Numbered from the stretch's first letter, positions 7,715 through 16,726 are shown. The stretch: DNA of 64,000 nt from SZUA-545 sp050297855 (GCA_050297855.1 JBNKTC010000006.1:62001-126000); one strand, 5' to 3'. Notes: generated by a model not told the origin, from the sequence alone. Numbers and translations are program-made.

Positions 7715-7932
7715 CGATCTGGCGTTACGAAGAGAAGGCAGCGACCCATACGCTGGTCAAGCTCTACCGGGAAGACCACGGGGAAGGGGAGTTTGTCGGC
7801 GATTTGAGCGAGGAGGAGATCAAGGGGATCATCGAAAAGCTCAAGCCCAAGATCGGGGTGGAGCAGGCCTTTTCGCAGCTGATGTACTTCGGGTTTGTAC
7901 CGTTGCTGAGTATTGATAAAAAGGGAGAGTAG
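7711..7932 (+). CDS. Small unknown protein, last gene of the HhH-FAH cassette
   Basis: A 73-residue soluble protein starting with GTG and overlapping the FAH gene's stop by 4 bp. It has a helical acidic core (DLSEEEIKGIIEKLKPKIG) and ends FVPLLSIDKKGE. No cysteine, signal peptide or known motif. Its coupling to the preceding gene argues that it is real despite its size. Confidence 0.7.
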   Translation: MTIWRYEEKAATHTLVKLYREDHGEGEFVGDLSEEEIKGIIEKLKPKIGVEQAFSQLMYFGFVPLLSIDKKGE

Positions 7933-7999
7933 TTTTAAAAGCTATGTTGCAAAACAGCATTTTATTATACAATTGCAGTAACAAAAACCAGGAGTCTCC

Positions 8000-8512
8000 G
8001 TGAACCCAGAAAAGATCCGTCTAGAATTAATCCGTTTCGGTGCCGTGCCCCCGTCGTTTATCCGCGGGATCGTGGAAGATGACGGATCGTGCGTCTGCGT
8101 GGACGAAAGCCTGCTTCTGATCCTTTCACTCCCGGATATCAATGAAGAGGAGCAGCAGTCCCTCTACGCCCCGGCCGTATTCTACTACTCCCGCAACGAA
8201 GAGAACGGGACGCTGACGCCCGTGGCGACCATAGCCTTTGACGGGTTGGTCACGGTGGATATCCCCTTTTATGTCTTTTCCGAAAAGCTGGGAAAATGCA
8301 ACGTGGACATCCTCCTGGTCGACAGCGCGACCAAGCAGGTCAAGGGGTACCGTAAATCGACCATATCCTCCACGCTCCTGGCTCAGCTGCAGAGCGACAT
8401 GAAGACGATCCAATACGACCGCCACTACCTTGACCGGATCTACGACGTCTTTGATACCCACACCAGCGAGATGCTGATGGAGAAGTCGGTCTATAAAGAG
8501 GTGCTGCTCTAG
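8000..8512 (+). CDS. Unknown conserved protein
   Basis: A 170-residue soluble protein with a GTG start behind an AGGAG site (spacing about 7). The N-terminal half includes an acidic segment (SLPDINEEEQQSLY) and a strand-rich core (TPVATIAFDGLVTVDIPFYV); the C-terminal half is helical (TLLAQLQSDMKTIQYDRHYL). A TACAAT box lies about 30 bp upstream, so it probably has its own promoter. The stop overlaps the stop of the convergent DTW gene within a shared CTAG. No family is recognised. Confidence 0.7.
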   Translation: MNPEKIRLELIRFGAVPPSFIRGIVEDDGSCVCVDESLLLILSLPDINEEEQQSLYAPAVFYYSRNEENGTLTPVATIAFDGLVTVDIPFYVFSEKLGKCNVDILLVDSATKQVKGYRKSTISSTLLAQLQSDMKTIQYDRHYLDRIYDVFDTHTSEMLMEKSVYKEVLL

Positions 8513-9189
8513 CTCTGCCGGGTGTCTTTCTCTACCGGTGCACTCGGCCTTTCTTTAAAGCGCACGGTATTTTTCTCTTCCCTATCGATCCGCTGCAGCT
8601 GGTAATCGACCATTGTCTCAAAAGGATGTAAAAAGCCCTCCAGCCTCTCCGACGCGATCGATTCGTTTCCATGACGGTTTAAGAGCTCCAAAACAGAGAG
8701 GGTCGATTCGATTGTCGAGAGGCAGTACGCTTTAGGCTGCTGTTTGATCTTGAACTGCGAAAGCTTTGTGGACTCGAAGCTCACTTTTGGAAGGTGGGCA
8801 AGGTTGGTGCTGAGGCGCAGGATCTTCTTGGAACAGGGCCAGGTGGAGTCGATGAGGAAGATGACGGTGTTTTTCCCCGTTTGGCCGATGGGCGTGGTGC
8901 TCAGGTTGATACTCTCTTCGCCGGGGTAGAGGACATAGCAGGCGTTGTCGGGATCCGCGATGAGGTCGCCCACCCGTTTGTGGTCCGAAAAATCGATGGC
9001 GACGTGGATCTCGGAGTTTGGCAGGGAGAGGTGCGTCAGGCGGCCCGTGCCGTTTTTGGTCTTTTTGAGCTCCTTGGGGTGCATCAGGATGACAAACTTT
9101 GTCCGGGTTTCCACCGGTGTGATATGTCCGCACATGCAGCTCGTGGCGGGGCGATGGCATCTAAAACATTTTTCGCGTGACTCCAGCAT
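8509..9189 (-). CDS. DTW-domain tRNA-uridine aminocarboxypropyltransferase
   Basis: Members of the DTW family (E. coli TapT and relatives) transfer an aminocarboxypropyl group from S-adenosylmethionine to uridine in tRNA. The 226-residue protein has an N-terminal metal-ribbon with C8, C11, C18 and C20 (CFRCHRPATSCMC), the family segment FVILMHPKELKKTKNGTGRL, and the eponymous D-x-T-W motif at residues 114-117 (IDSTWPCSKKI). The segment KQQPKAYCLSTIE follows. The start at 9189 has an AGGAGAG site immediately upstream and lies next to the zinc ribbon; the longer frame at 9222 lacks one. Confidence 0.9.
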   Translation of the reverse strand: MLESREKCFRCHRPATSCMCGHITPVETRTKFVILMHPKELKKTKNGTGRLTHLSLPNSEIHVAIDFSDHKRVGDLIADPDNACYVLYPGEESINLSTTPIGQTGKNTVIFLIDSTWPCSKKILRLSTNLAHLPKVSFESTKLSQFKIKQQPKAYCLSTIESTLSVLELLNRHGNESIASERLEGFLHPFETMVDYQLQRIDREEKNTVRFKERPSAPVEKDTRQS

Positions 9190-9229
9190 TTCTCTCCTAA
9201 AATAAAAACCGGATGATACCATATTGCGC

Positions 9230-9235
9230 TACAAT
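9230..9235 (+). promoter_or_regulatory. -10-like box upstream of rlmC
   Basis: TACAAT followed by ACGCCCT and an ATG at 9243. The predicted transcript would start at or near that ATG, which opens a 13-codon reading frame ending at 9284, overlapping the rlmC start at 9274. Confidence 0.45.
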
Positions 9236-9273
9236 ACGCCCTATGAAATCTATCGTGAAACGAGCAGCCGCGG

Positions 9274-10407
9274 ATGCGGTGTGAGCATTTTGAAGCGGGG
9301 CGATGCGACTCCTGCAGCTGGATGGCAAAACCCTATCTGCAGCAGCTGCGGGAAAAAGAGCTGCACCTGCATGCCCTCCTGGATGAATTTGATCCCGAGA
9401 GATGGTGCGACTCCGTCCCAAGCGAAGAGACGGCATTCCGCAACAAGGCAAAGATGGCCGTTATCGGTTCACCAAAAGGGATCGTACTGGGGCTTCTGAA
9501 CAGAAGAGGCGAAGCCGTCAGTCTCGTCGACTGCCCCCTCTATCCGGAGCCGATGCAGGCGCTGCTGGCGTATCTTCAGAAGTGGATCGGGGAGGCGGGT
9601 CTGACGCCGTACCGAGTCGATAAAAAGCGTGGCGAAGCGAAGTTCGTCCTGCTGACCCGCAGCACGACAGGGGAGTATCTTCTTCGTTTGGTCCTGCGCA
9701 GCACGGCTCAGCTGGAGAAGATCAAAGAGGCGCTGCCTGTACTCCTGAAAAACCACCCGGAGATCACCGTCGTCTCGGTCAATATCCAGCCGGTGCATAT
9801 GGCGCGCCTGGAGGGTGAGGAGGAGATCTTCCTAAGCGAGCGGACCCGTCTTAAAGAGGTGTTTAACGACATCCCGCTCTATATCCGTCCCAAAAGTTTT
9901 TTCCAGACCAATCCCGGCGTTGCGGCTGCCCTTTACAGGACGGCCCGGGAGTGGAGCAGGGAAGAGAAGCCCAAAAGCGTATGGGACCTCTTCTGCGGTG
10001 TCGGCGGGTTCGGCCTCCACTGTGCGGACGGTAAAACGGCTTTGACCGGGATCGAGATCGAGCAAGAAGCGATCACCTGCGCGATCCTTTCGGCCGAAGA
10101 GCTCGGTCTAAAGGATGTCCGCTTCCGGGCTCTTGATTCGAAAGGCTTTGCCGACGAGAGTGCGGAAGTGCCGGAGCTGGTCATCGTCAATCCGCCGCGG
10201 CGCGGGATAGGCGGCGAGCTGGCAACGGGATTAAACCGTTTTGCCCCCAAGCGTATTCTCTATTCCAGCTGCAATGCCAAAACGCTGGCCGATGACCTGA
10301 AACAGCTGACCCGCTACCGGATCAGACGGGTATGTCTTTTTGACATGTTCCCCCATACGGATCATTATGAAGTCCTTGTGGAGCTGGTGCGGAGCGGGAC
10401 GCACTAG
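9274..10407 (+). CDS. rlmC: 23S rRNA (uracil-C5)-methyltransferase RlmC-type
   Basis: Methylates a uridine of 23S rRNA at C5 (U747 in E. coli) using S-adenosylmethionine. The 377-residue protein lacks the N-terminal TRAM domain, as RlmC does, and begins almost directly with the iron-sulfur cysteines C3, C11 and C14 (CEHFEAGRCDSC); a fourth is in LVDCPLYPE. The SAM-binding motif DLFCGVGGFGLHC is near residue 237, the family motif VNPPRRGIG near 308 and the catalytic cysteine in YSSCNAKTL near 333. The ATG at 9274 has no good ribosome binding site and may be translated by coupling to a short upstream frame. Confidence 0.92.
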   Translation: MRCEHFEAGRCDSCSWMAKPYLQQLREKELHLHALLDEFDPERWCDSVPSEETAFRNKAKMAVIGSPKGIVLGLLNRRGEAVSLVDCPLYPEPMQALLAYLQKWIGEAGLTPYRVDKKRGEAKFVLLTRSTTGEYLLRLVLRSTAQLEKIKEALPVLLKNHPEITVVSVNIQPVHMARLEGEEEIFLSERTRLKEVFNDIPLYIRPKSFFQTNPGVAAALYRTAREWSREEKPKSVWDLFCGVGGFGLHCADGKTALTGIEIEQEAITCAILSAEELGLKDVRFRALDSKGFADESAEVPELVIVNPPRRGIGGELATGLNRFAPKRILYSSCNAKTLADDLKQLTRYRIRRVCLFDMFPHTDHYEVLVELVRSGTH

Positions 10408-10415
10408 GCGGCCGT

Positions 10416-10628
10416 TTACGTCTCGGAGAGGTCCTTGCGTTTTTGATCGAACTCCTCTTTGTCGATCTCCCCTTTGGCGTAGCGCTCTTTTAAGATATCC
10501 AGCGCACTTTTTGTATCGCTGTTTTTCCCTTGCCTTCCGAGCAGGTTGAGCGCCAGCACTGTGATGATGACAAGGAAGACGATCCATATCCATCCCATTC
10601 CGAAACCCATTCCATATTCCCAATGCAT
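10416..10628 (-). CDS. SHOCT-domain small membrane protein
   Basis: A 70-residue protein with a Gly/Met/Trp-rich N-terminus, one membrane span (about residues 13-29, WIWIVFLVIITVLALNL) and a C-terminal SHOCT domain, recognisable as ALDILKERYAKGEIDKEEFD followed by QKRKDL. SHOCT modules are short helical oligomerisation elements. Proteins with this architecture are widespread and of unknown function. An AGGAGT site precedes the ATG. The stop lies 8 bp from the convergent rlmC stop. Confidence 0.85.
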   Translation of the reverse strand: MHWEYGMGFGMGWIWIVFLVIITVLALNLLGRQGKNSDTKSALDILKERYAKGEIDKEEFDQKRKDLSET

Positions 10629-10819
10629 AAGATACTCCTTGGCTTTGAATTTGAATAACGTATCCTTTAGTTATAACATCTGCCCGGGGAAAAGTAAAGC
10701 AGGAGTGTTATCCTGGGCTTAGGAGACCACGGAGGGTTTCACGTGTACAGAAAAATTGTAAGAAAATAGATAAGAAATAGTTATGGATTTTTTTTAATGA
10801 TTGTCTCACGTCAAATAGA

Positions 10820-10825
10820 TACAAT
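10820..10825 (+). promoter_or_regulatory. -10-like box upstream of the histidine kinase gene
   Basis: TACAAT, 27 bp before the ATG at 10853, with an AGGA site at 10840-10843 in between. The preceding 100 bp are AT-rich with T-tracts; nothing else is seen in the 10629-10852 interval. Confidence 0.4.
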
Positions 10826-10852
10826 CACGCTAATACACTAGGATTTAGTAAA

Positions 10853-12235
10853 ATGTGGAAAAATTTTGTGACTTCCGGTATGGCGATCGCTCCCTCCCAT
10901 GCCGATTACCGGAAACTCTACCTGACCAATACCCTCTTGATGACCGCTACGGTGATATTTACGCTTTTTGCCGTTGTGACCTGTTTTGTCAGTGGGCAGT
11001 ACACGATTGCCCTGGTCGATCTTACCGGGGCACTGGTCGCCGGGGGGACGATCATCTACCTCCGTAAGACAAAACGCCTCTTCCAAAGCTCTGTGATACT
11101 GGTGGGGCTGGTGTTTGTCCTGACGCTGCTTTCGATCTATTTTGACACGTTCCCCAATATGAACCTTGCCTGGGTCTACGTGATCCCCCTGACCGCTTTT
11201 TTCCTGCTGGGACGGAAAATAGGGATGCGGGTCGTAATCCTTTACGCCCTTTGTTACGGATTGATCCTCATTGCAAAGTTCGACCAACCTGAGATGCTGA
11301 ACAAAGGCCCGGTTCTCCTGGCCAACATCTTCGGGGTGCTGCTTGTCGTGACGCTGCTGACCCGTTATTTCGAAGTGAGCCGCAAGGAAGCCCACGAACA
11401 TCTCCATATCGCCCTGGAGCGCGAGGCGGCGCAGTCGCGGGTCCTTCAAGACGCCCTGTCCGAACTGACGGCCTACCGGGAAAACCTGGAGAAGCGCGTG
11501 GAGGCGAGCCTTTTGGAACTCTCTCTAAAGGACAAGATGTTGCTTCAGCAGGCCAAGATGGCCTCCATGGGCGAGATGATCGCGATGATCGCCCACCAGC
11601 TCAAACAGCCCCTGAACATGATCGCCCTCGTTACCCAGGATGCCAGGGAGTCCTACCGCTTCGGTGAACTGGACGCCGAGCGGATCGATATGCTCTCGGA
11701 CAAGACCATGGAGAGCGTCCATTTTATGACTGCGACGATCGATGCTTTCAGGGACTTCCTCGATCCCAATAAGAAAAAACGGATGTTTGCCCTGCGCGAA
11801 TGTATCGATAAGGCGATGGAGATCGTAGCGCCCCGGCTTCGCCTGGATGACGTATTTGTCAACGTGGGCGGGGACGATCTGCTGCTCTACGGTGTCGAGA
11901 GCGAGATGCAGCAGGTGATCATGAACCTGATCATTAATGCAAGAGATGCTATTGTGCATCAAAACGTCCGTGACCGTGAGATCACGCTCACCGTTACGGA
12001 CGGGGAGCGGAGTGCCGACCTGACGGTGCAAGACCGTGCAGGGGGGATCCCCGAAGAGATCATCGGGTCACTCTTCGGTTCGTTTGTCTCGACAAAAGGG
12101 GAAGAAGGTATGGGGCTTGGCCTGTATATGGTGAAGATGATCATCGGGAATTTTGAAGGTGAGATCCGGGTAGAAAACCGGGACGGCGGCGCGTGTTTTA
12201 CGATCACACTTCCCAAGGCGGTCCCTTCCGCATGA
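10853..12235 (+). CDS. Orphan membrane sensor histidine kinase
   Basis: A 460-residue kinase. The N-terminal 165 residues contain about six hydrophobic segments, so the sensor is probably intramembrane. A coiled coil (about 172-230) leads to a variant H-box IAHQLKQPLNMIA with the phosphoacceptor histidine near residue 248. The N-box (NLIINARDAI) and glycine-rich boxes (DRAGGIPEE, EGMGLGLYMVK) show an intact ATPase domain. No receiver domain or response regulator gene is adjacent. The stop overlaps the following radical SAM gene by 4 bp (ATGA), so the two are coupled. Confidence 0.9.
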   Translation: MWKNFVTSGMAIAPSHADYRKLYLTNTLLMTATVIFTLFAVVTCFVSGQYTIALVDLTGALVAGGTIIYLRKTKRLFQSSVILVGLVFVLTLLSIYFDTFPNMNLAWVYVIPLTAFFLLGRKIGMRVVILYALCYGLILIAKFDQPEMLNKGPVLLANIFGVLLVVTLLTRYFEVSRKEAHEHLHIALEREAAQSRVLQDALSELTAYRENLEKRVEASLLELSLKDKMLLQQAKMASMGEMIAMIAHQLKQPLNMIALVTQDARESYRFGELDAERIDMLSDKTMESVHFMTATIDAFRDFLDPNKKKRMFALRECIDKAMEIVAPRLRLDDVFVNVGGDDLLLYGVESEMQQVIMNLIINARDAIVHQNVRDREITLTVTDGERSADLTVQDRAGGIPEEIIGSLFGSFVSTKGEEGMGLGLYMVKMIIGNFEGEIRVENRDGGACFTITLPKAVPSA

Positions 12236-13743
12236 GGATACTCCTGACGACGCTCAATGCCCGCTATACCCACTCGGCCGTGGGTCTGCGCTGCCTCTAT
12301 GCCAACATGCACGAGTTGCGGGATGAGACCCGTATCATGGAGTTTACGATCAATGAAGCCATCCAGGCGACGGCAGAGAAGCTCCTGGCGGAAGCACCTG
12401 CCATCATCGGCATAGGGGTCTATATCTGGAATGCCTCCCAGGTGAGGGAGCTGGTCGAGATCATCAAAAAGGTCGCGCCAAAGACGGTCATAGTCCTGGG
12501 CGGACCCGAGGCGGGATACCTGCCCCACCGGGTCGACTTCGACCGGGCCGATTATATCATCCAGGGCGAAGGGGAGGCAGCGTTTTACGAGCTGTGCCGC
12601 AAGATACTGGACGGTTCACCCCCCATGGAGCGTTTTCTCCGGGCGCCCCTGCCGGATCTTAAGAAGATCGAACTGCCCTACGACTACTACACCGACCACG
12701 ACATCCAAAACCGCTACATCTATGTCGAAGCATCCCGCGGCTGTCCCTTCGAGTGTGAGTTCTGCCTCTCCTCCATCGACGAAAAGGTCCGCAGCTTCGG
12801 GACGGACCGCCTGATGGAAGCTTTTGAGCGGCTATGGGAGCGGGGGGTGCGCAGTTTCAAGTTTATCGACCGGACTTTTAACCTCAACATCCGTTTTGCC
12901 AACCGCCTGATGGACTTTTTCCTGGCCAAGGAACCGCCGTACTTTATCCATTTCGAAGTGATTCCCGACCACTTCCCAGAATCGCTCAGGGAACGGATCA
13001 GCCGCTTTCCCCCGGCATCGCTGCAGCTGGAGATCGGCATCCAGACCCTCAACCCGGTGATCGCACAGAATATCAACCGCCCGCTGGATATTCCCAAGAT
13101 CAAAGAGAACATCGCCTTTTTGGAAAACCATACCAAAGCCCATATGCACCTGGACCTGATCGTGGGCCTCCCCGGTGAAGATCTGGAAAGTTTCGGGAAA
13201 AACCTCGATGCCCTCTGTTCCCTTACCGGCTCGGAGATCCAGATCGGGATACTCAAAAAGCTCTCGGGCACGACCCTGTCGCGCCACGACGAACTCCACG
13301 GCATGGTCTACAGCGACACGCCGCCTTACGACGTCCTCAAGACAGCCGATGTCTCCTTTGAAGAGCTGCAGCAGATGAAGCGTTTCGCCCGTTTCTGGGA
13401 CCTGCTCTATAACAGCGGGAACTTCCCCAAAAGCGTCCGGCTTATCTGGGGAGACGGGTCCGTGTATGCAGGGTTCCGAGCTTTCAGCGAGTGGATGTAC
13501 GCGACGACCCAGGCGACCTGGAAGATCTCCCTGGAGCGTCTTACCGGACTGCTCTTTGAGTACCTGACAGGGACAAAAGGGCTGGCCGCACCGGAGGCAG
13601 CGGCCGCACTGCTGGAAGACCTGAACCGGGTGGCGGGCCGGACGATCCCCGCTTATCTGAGGCCCTATACCGACCAGGCGGGCACGGTTTCACAGCCGCT
13701 CCAGGGAGCCGGCGGAAACCGCCGCCAGCATAAACACGCCTGA
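12232..13743 (+). CDS. B12-binding-domain radical SAM protein
   Basis: A 503-residue radical SAM enzyme. The N-terminal Rossmann-like B12-binding domain (about residues 1-135) starts MRILLTTLNARYTHSAVG and includes VIVLGGPEAGYLP. The radical SAM 4Fe-4S motif CxxxCxxC is RGCPFECEFCLSS near residues 170-177, followed by core strands such as FKFIDRTFNLN and HLDLIVGLPGED. The C-terminal 150 residues resemble the DUF4080-type tail of this subfamily. Such enzymes often do methylations or ring rearrangements; the substrate is unknown. The ATG at 12232 overlaps the upstream kinase stop. Confidence 0.88.
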   Translation: MRILLTTLNARYTHSAVGLRCLYANMHELRDETRIMEFTINEAIQATAEKLLAEAPAIIGIGVYIWNASQVRELVEIIKKVAPKTVIVLGGPEAGYLPHRVDFDRADYIIQGEGEAAFYELCRKILDGSPPMERFLRAPLPDLKKIELPYDYYTDHDIQNRYIYVEASRGCPFECEFCLSSIDEKVRSFGTDRLMEAFERLWERGVRSFKFIDRTFNLNIRFANRLMDFFLAKEPPYFIHFEVIPDHFPESLRERISRFPPASLQLEIGIQTLNPVIAQNINRPLDIPKIKENIAFLENHTKAHMHLDLIVGLPGEDLESFGKNLDALCSLTGSEIQIGILKKLSGTTLSRHDELHGMVYSDTPPYDVLKTADVSFEELQQMKRFARFWDLLYNSGNFPKSVRLIWGDGSVYAGFRAFSEWMYATTQATWKISLERLTGLLFEYLTGTKGLAAPEAAAALLEDLNRVAGRTIPAYLRPYTDQAGTVSQPLQGAGGNRRQHKHA

Positions 13744-13767
13744 TTTCTTTTTTTGTCACTTTTGTCT

Positions 13768-13773
13768 TATAAT
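13768..13773 (+). promoter_or_regulatory. -10 box with upstream T-rich tract
   Basis: TATAAT preceded by about 25 bp that are mostly T (13744-13768) and followed 22 bp later by the ATG at 13796. The T-rich tract in place of a -35 is characteristic of Campylobacterota vegetative promoters. Confidence 0.6.
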
Positions 13774-13795
13774 AGAGAAATAAAGAGGTTTGATC

Positions 13796-14311
13796 ATGAA
13801 AGATACAACAGTCGAAGTAATAGAAGAGAAACAGGTTACGACGCTGGAGATCGACGTCGAAGTGACGATGCTGGGCATGCCCAGGATGATAGGGCAGAGC
13901 TATAAACGCCTGGCCGAGTACCTCGATGCCCACGGCGGAGAACGGGTGGGGGAACCCTATGTCCGTTATCTGGGAATCCATTGGGAAAGTATGTTGCATG
14001 AAAACCGCCTGGTCGCATTTTTTAAGATGTTTACCCGGCGCTGGAAGATGAAGATCGGGTTTCCCCTGAAAGCGGGGATCGCCGGGGAGGGGGATATCCG
14101 GCCGGGGACACTGCCAGCGGGAAGTTACCTGAAAACCGTTCACGTCGGTCCATATAGCAAACTGGGGGATGCATACAACAGGCTCTACACCTATGCAAAA
14201 AAGAGCAGCCTTGAACTGGCCCCCGAATGCATCGAAGAGTACCTCAACGACCCTGCCGTCGTAGGCGAATCCCGGCTGGAGACGGTGGTGCTGATACCGC
14301 TGGCCTCCTGA
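13796..14311 (+). CDS. GyrI-like / AraC effector-binding domain protein
   Basis: A 171-residue stand-alone GyrI-like domain (SOUL/BacAM fold). Members bind small hydrophobic ligands or inhibit gyrase and often sense drugs. Visible family traits are the repeated beta-alpha pattern, the segment MIGQSYKRLAEYLDAHGG in the first half, and the signature AGSYLKTVHVGPYSKLGDAY followed by NRLYTYAKK in the second half, ending CIEEYLNDP and ETVVLIPL. There is no DNA-binding helix-turn-helix. The ATG at 13796 has an AGAGG site at good spacing. Confidence 0.82.
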   Translation: MKDTTVEVIEEKQVTTLEIDVEVTMLGMPRMIGQSYKRLAEYLDAHGGERVGEPYVRYLGIHWESMLHENRLVAFFKMFTRRWKMKIGFPLKAGIAGEGDIRPGTLPAGSYLKTVHVGPYSKLGDAYNRLYTYAKKSSLELAPECIEEYLNDPAVVGESRLETVVLIPLAS

Positions 14312-14325
14312 AAGGGAACGAGGGT

Positions 14326-16671
14326 ATGGGACGGCTGCTGCATCTTCTTTTTCTTTTTGCCGTTATAAGCCCGTGGCTGAATGCCCGGGAAGTGACGGTC
14401 GGTATCTACCAAAACGCCCCGAAGTATTTTTTGGCCGAGGATGGGAAAGCTTCCGGTTTTTTCGGTGAACTGTTTGATCATATCGCCGATAAAGAGGGGT
14501 GGAAAACCACCTATGTCCCCTGTTCCTGGAAACGCTGCCTGGAGATGACCGAAGAGGGTAAGATCGACCTGATGCTGGATGTCGCCTACAATGAAGAACG
14601 GGTACAACGGTTCGATTTCAACCGCGAGATCATCCTCTCGAGCTGGGTTGTCCTCTATGCCGGGAGAAGTGTCCGTGTGGATTCCGTCATGGACCTAGAT
14701 AAACGGCGCATCGCACTGCTTAAGGGGAGTGTCCAGGAGAGACTTCTCAACGAGATGGCTGAAAAGTTCGGGATAACACCGCGTCTTGTCTATGTCATCT
14801 CCTTTGACGAAGCCTTTAAAAAAACCGATTCGGGAGAGACTGACCTGGCCGCCGTCAACGAACTTTACGGCAGGGAGCATCAAAGCGGCTACTCCCTCCA
14901 TAAGAGCAGTCTGGCCTTTACCCCCGACAGCCTTCACGCCGTTACAAAAAAAGGCACAAACGGGGCATTGCTTCAGGCAGTGGACGGGGTGATGAAGGAG
15001 CTCAAAGCCGACAGGCATTCATACTATTACGAGCTTAAAGAACGGTGGTTCGGATACGGTGCAGGGCATACCGGTCAGCTGCACCTGACCGGGGTGGAAA
15101 AAGCATGGCTGAAGGCCCATCCGCTGCTCCGCGTGGGCATCCACAGCGGCCATGCCCCGGTGGAGTACCTTGATGACAAGGGGAAAGCGCAGGGGATTGC
15201 CGTCCGGCTTTTCGACCGGATGGCGGAAAAGCTCGGCGTCTCCCTGCACTATGTGGCAGCCGACTCCTTTGCCGGATTAGCACAGAAGATGCGGAGCGGA
15301 GAGGTCGATCTGGTCGCCAGTGCGGGAAGAGCAAAAAATTTCGTCGGCCTCGAGCAGCTCCGCCTGGACAATGCGATCCCCATTGCGATCTTTAAAGGAG
15401 CGGATGCCCCCCGTATTTCCGATCCGACGGAGCTGAGCGGAAAACAGGTCGCCGTGTTGTACGAGTGCGGCTTTCGGGAAATGCTGCAAAAACGCTATCC
15501 CAAGATCACCTTTATATCGGTAAAGAGCCTTTCCGAGGCGGTTGCCGCACTCCGCAGCGGAAGGGTGGATGCTTTTGCCGGGAACCAGATCGTGGTCAAC
15601 CATTTTCTCCATCAAAACGGCCATACCGACATCAAGATCGCCGTCTCCACGACCCTCAAATGCGAACCCCGGATCGGGATACGCCCCGACTGGCCGGAGC
15701 TGACCCGTATCCTGAACAAAGCACTCTTATCTATCCCCGATACGACCCGGGCGGCCATCCGTCACGAGATGATCGGTATCCAGTACTCCAAACGTGTCGA
15801 TTACAGTTTGGTATGGAAGATCGGCGGGGGGCTGTCACTTATCCTTGCGGGGATGTTCTTCTGGAACCGCCGTCTCAAATCGGAGATCCGGGAGCGTCAT
15901 GCTGCGGAAGCCAAACTCCAGGCGACCCTCGATACGCTCCGCGAGACACAGTCGCAGCTGATACAGCAGAGCCGACTCGATTCCCTGAGCGATCTGATCA
16001 CGAACATCGCCCACCACTGGCGCCAGCCGTTGAACATGCTGGCGCTTTATATCGGTGATCTTAAAGAGGCCCAGGCGTTTAACGAACTGGATACCGCTTA
16101 CCTTGAGGCGTTCAATGAAAAGAGCCAGAAGACGATTGCAGAGATGTCACGGATGATCGACGGCTTCCGGGAGTTTTATCTGATACACGAGACGCGACAG
16201 AAATTCAGCGTGAAGGCTGCCATGGAAAAAGCGCTGGCAATGACGGACGCCAACTTCGAGACCCTGGGGATCGCCGTGAGCTTTACACCGGAGGAGGATG
16301 CCTTTACCGAGGGGTATCCCAACGAGTTTACCCAGGTGCTGATCACCATCCTGCAGAATGCGAAGGAGTCTTTCGAGGAGACGACGGGGGACAAGCGGGT
16401 CGATATCAGACTCTACCGGCCCGACAGCGAACACATCCGCATCGAGATCGGGGATAACGGAAGGGGAATAGAGGGGGAAAATGCGGCCCGAATCTTCGAA
16501 CCCTACTATACGACCAAATTCAAGGCGATGGGGGTCGGGGTAAGCCTCTATACGGCCAAGATGGTCGTGGAGAAACGGATGGCCGGAAGGATCTATGCGT
16601 ACAACCGGAACCGGGGGGCGGTATTCGAGATCGAACTGCCCGTCGTCGAGGAGTTCGGTGCTCAGGGATAA
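14326..16671 (+). CDS. Sensor histidine kinase with two tandem periplasmic solute-binding domains
   Basis: A 781-residue sensor kinase. After a signal peptide (MGRLLHLLFLFAVISPWLNA) come two bacterial extracellular solute-binding family 3 domains, about residues 21-245 and 265-485; the second contains the family pattern GKAQGIAVRLFDRMAEKLG. A membrane span follows near 495-512, then a coiled coil and a kinase core with H-box NIAHHWRQPLNML (His near residue 563), N-box ILQNAKESFEE and ATP-lid glycines (GDNGRGIEG, GVGVSLYTAK). It probably detects an amino acid or similar polar solute. No response regulator is adjacent. The gene begins 15 bp after its neighbour. Confidence 0.9.
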   Translation: MGRLLHLLFLFAVISPWLNAREVTVGIYQNAPKYFLAEDGKASGFFGELFDHIADKEGWKTTYVPCSWKRCLEMTEEGKIDLMLDVAYNEERVQRFDFNREIILSSWVVLYAGRSVRVDSVMDLDKRRIALLKGSVQERLLNEMAEKFGITPRLVYVISFDEAFKKTDSGETDLAAVNELYGREHQSGYSLHKSSLAFTPDSLHAVTKKGTNGALLQAVDGVMKELKADRHSYYYELKERWFGYGAGHTGQLHLTGVEKAWLKAHPLLRVGIHSGHAPVEYLDDKGKAQGIAVRLFDRMAEKLGVSLHYVAADSFAGLAQKMRSGEVDLVASAGRAKNFVGLEQLRLDNAIPIAIFKGADAPRISDPTELSGKQVAVLYECGFREMLQKRYPKITFISVKSLSEAVAALRSGRVDAFAGNQIVVNHFLHQNGHTDIKIAVSTTLKCEPRIGIRPDWPELTRILNKALLSIPDTTRAAIRHEMIGIQYSKRVDYSLVWKIGGGLSLILAGMFFWNRRLKSEIRERHAAEAKLQATLDTLRETQSQLIQQSRLDSLSDLITNIAHHWRQPLNMLALYIGDLKEAQAFNELDTAYLEAFNEKSQKTIAEMSRMIDGFREFYLIHETRQKFSVKAAMEKALAMTDANFETLGIAVSFTPEEDAFTEGYPNEFTQVLITILQNAKESFEETTGDKRVDIRLYRPDSEHIRIEIGDNGRGIEGENAARIFEPYYTTKFKAMGVGVSLYTAKMVVEKRMAGRIYAYNRNRGAVFEIELPVVEEFGAQG

Positions 16672-16726
16672 GGCGTCTCTTTGAAGGGCAGCTTCTAGCC
16701 AAAGTACCCTTTGTGGATCGGTCGTC

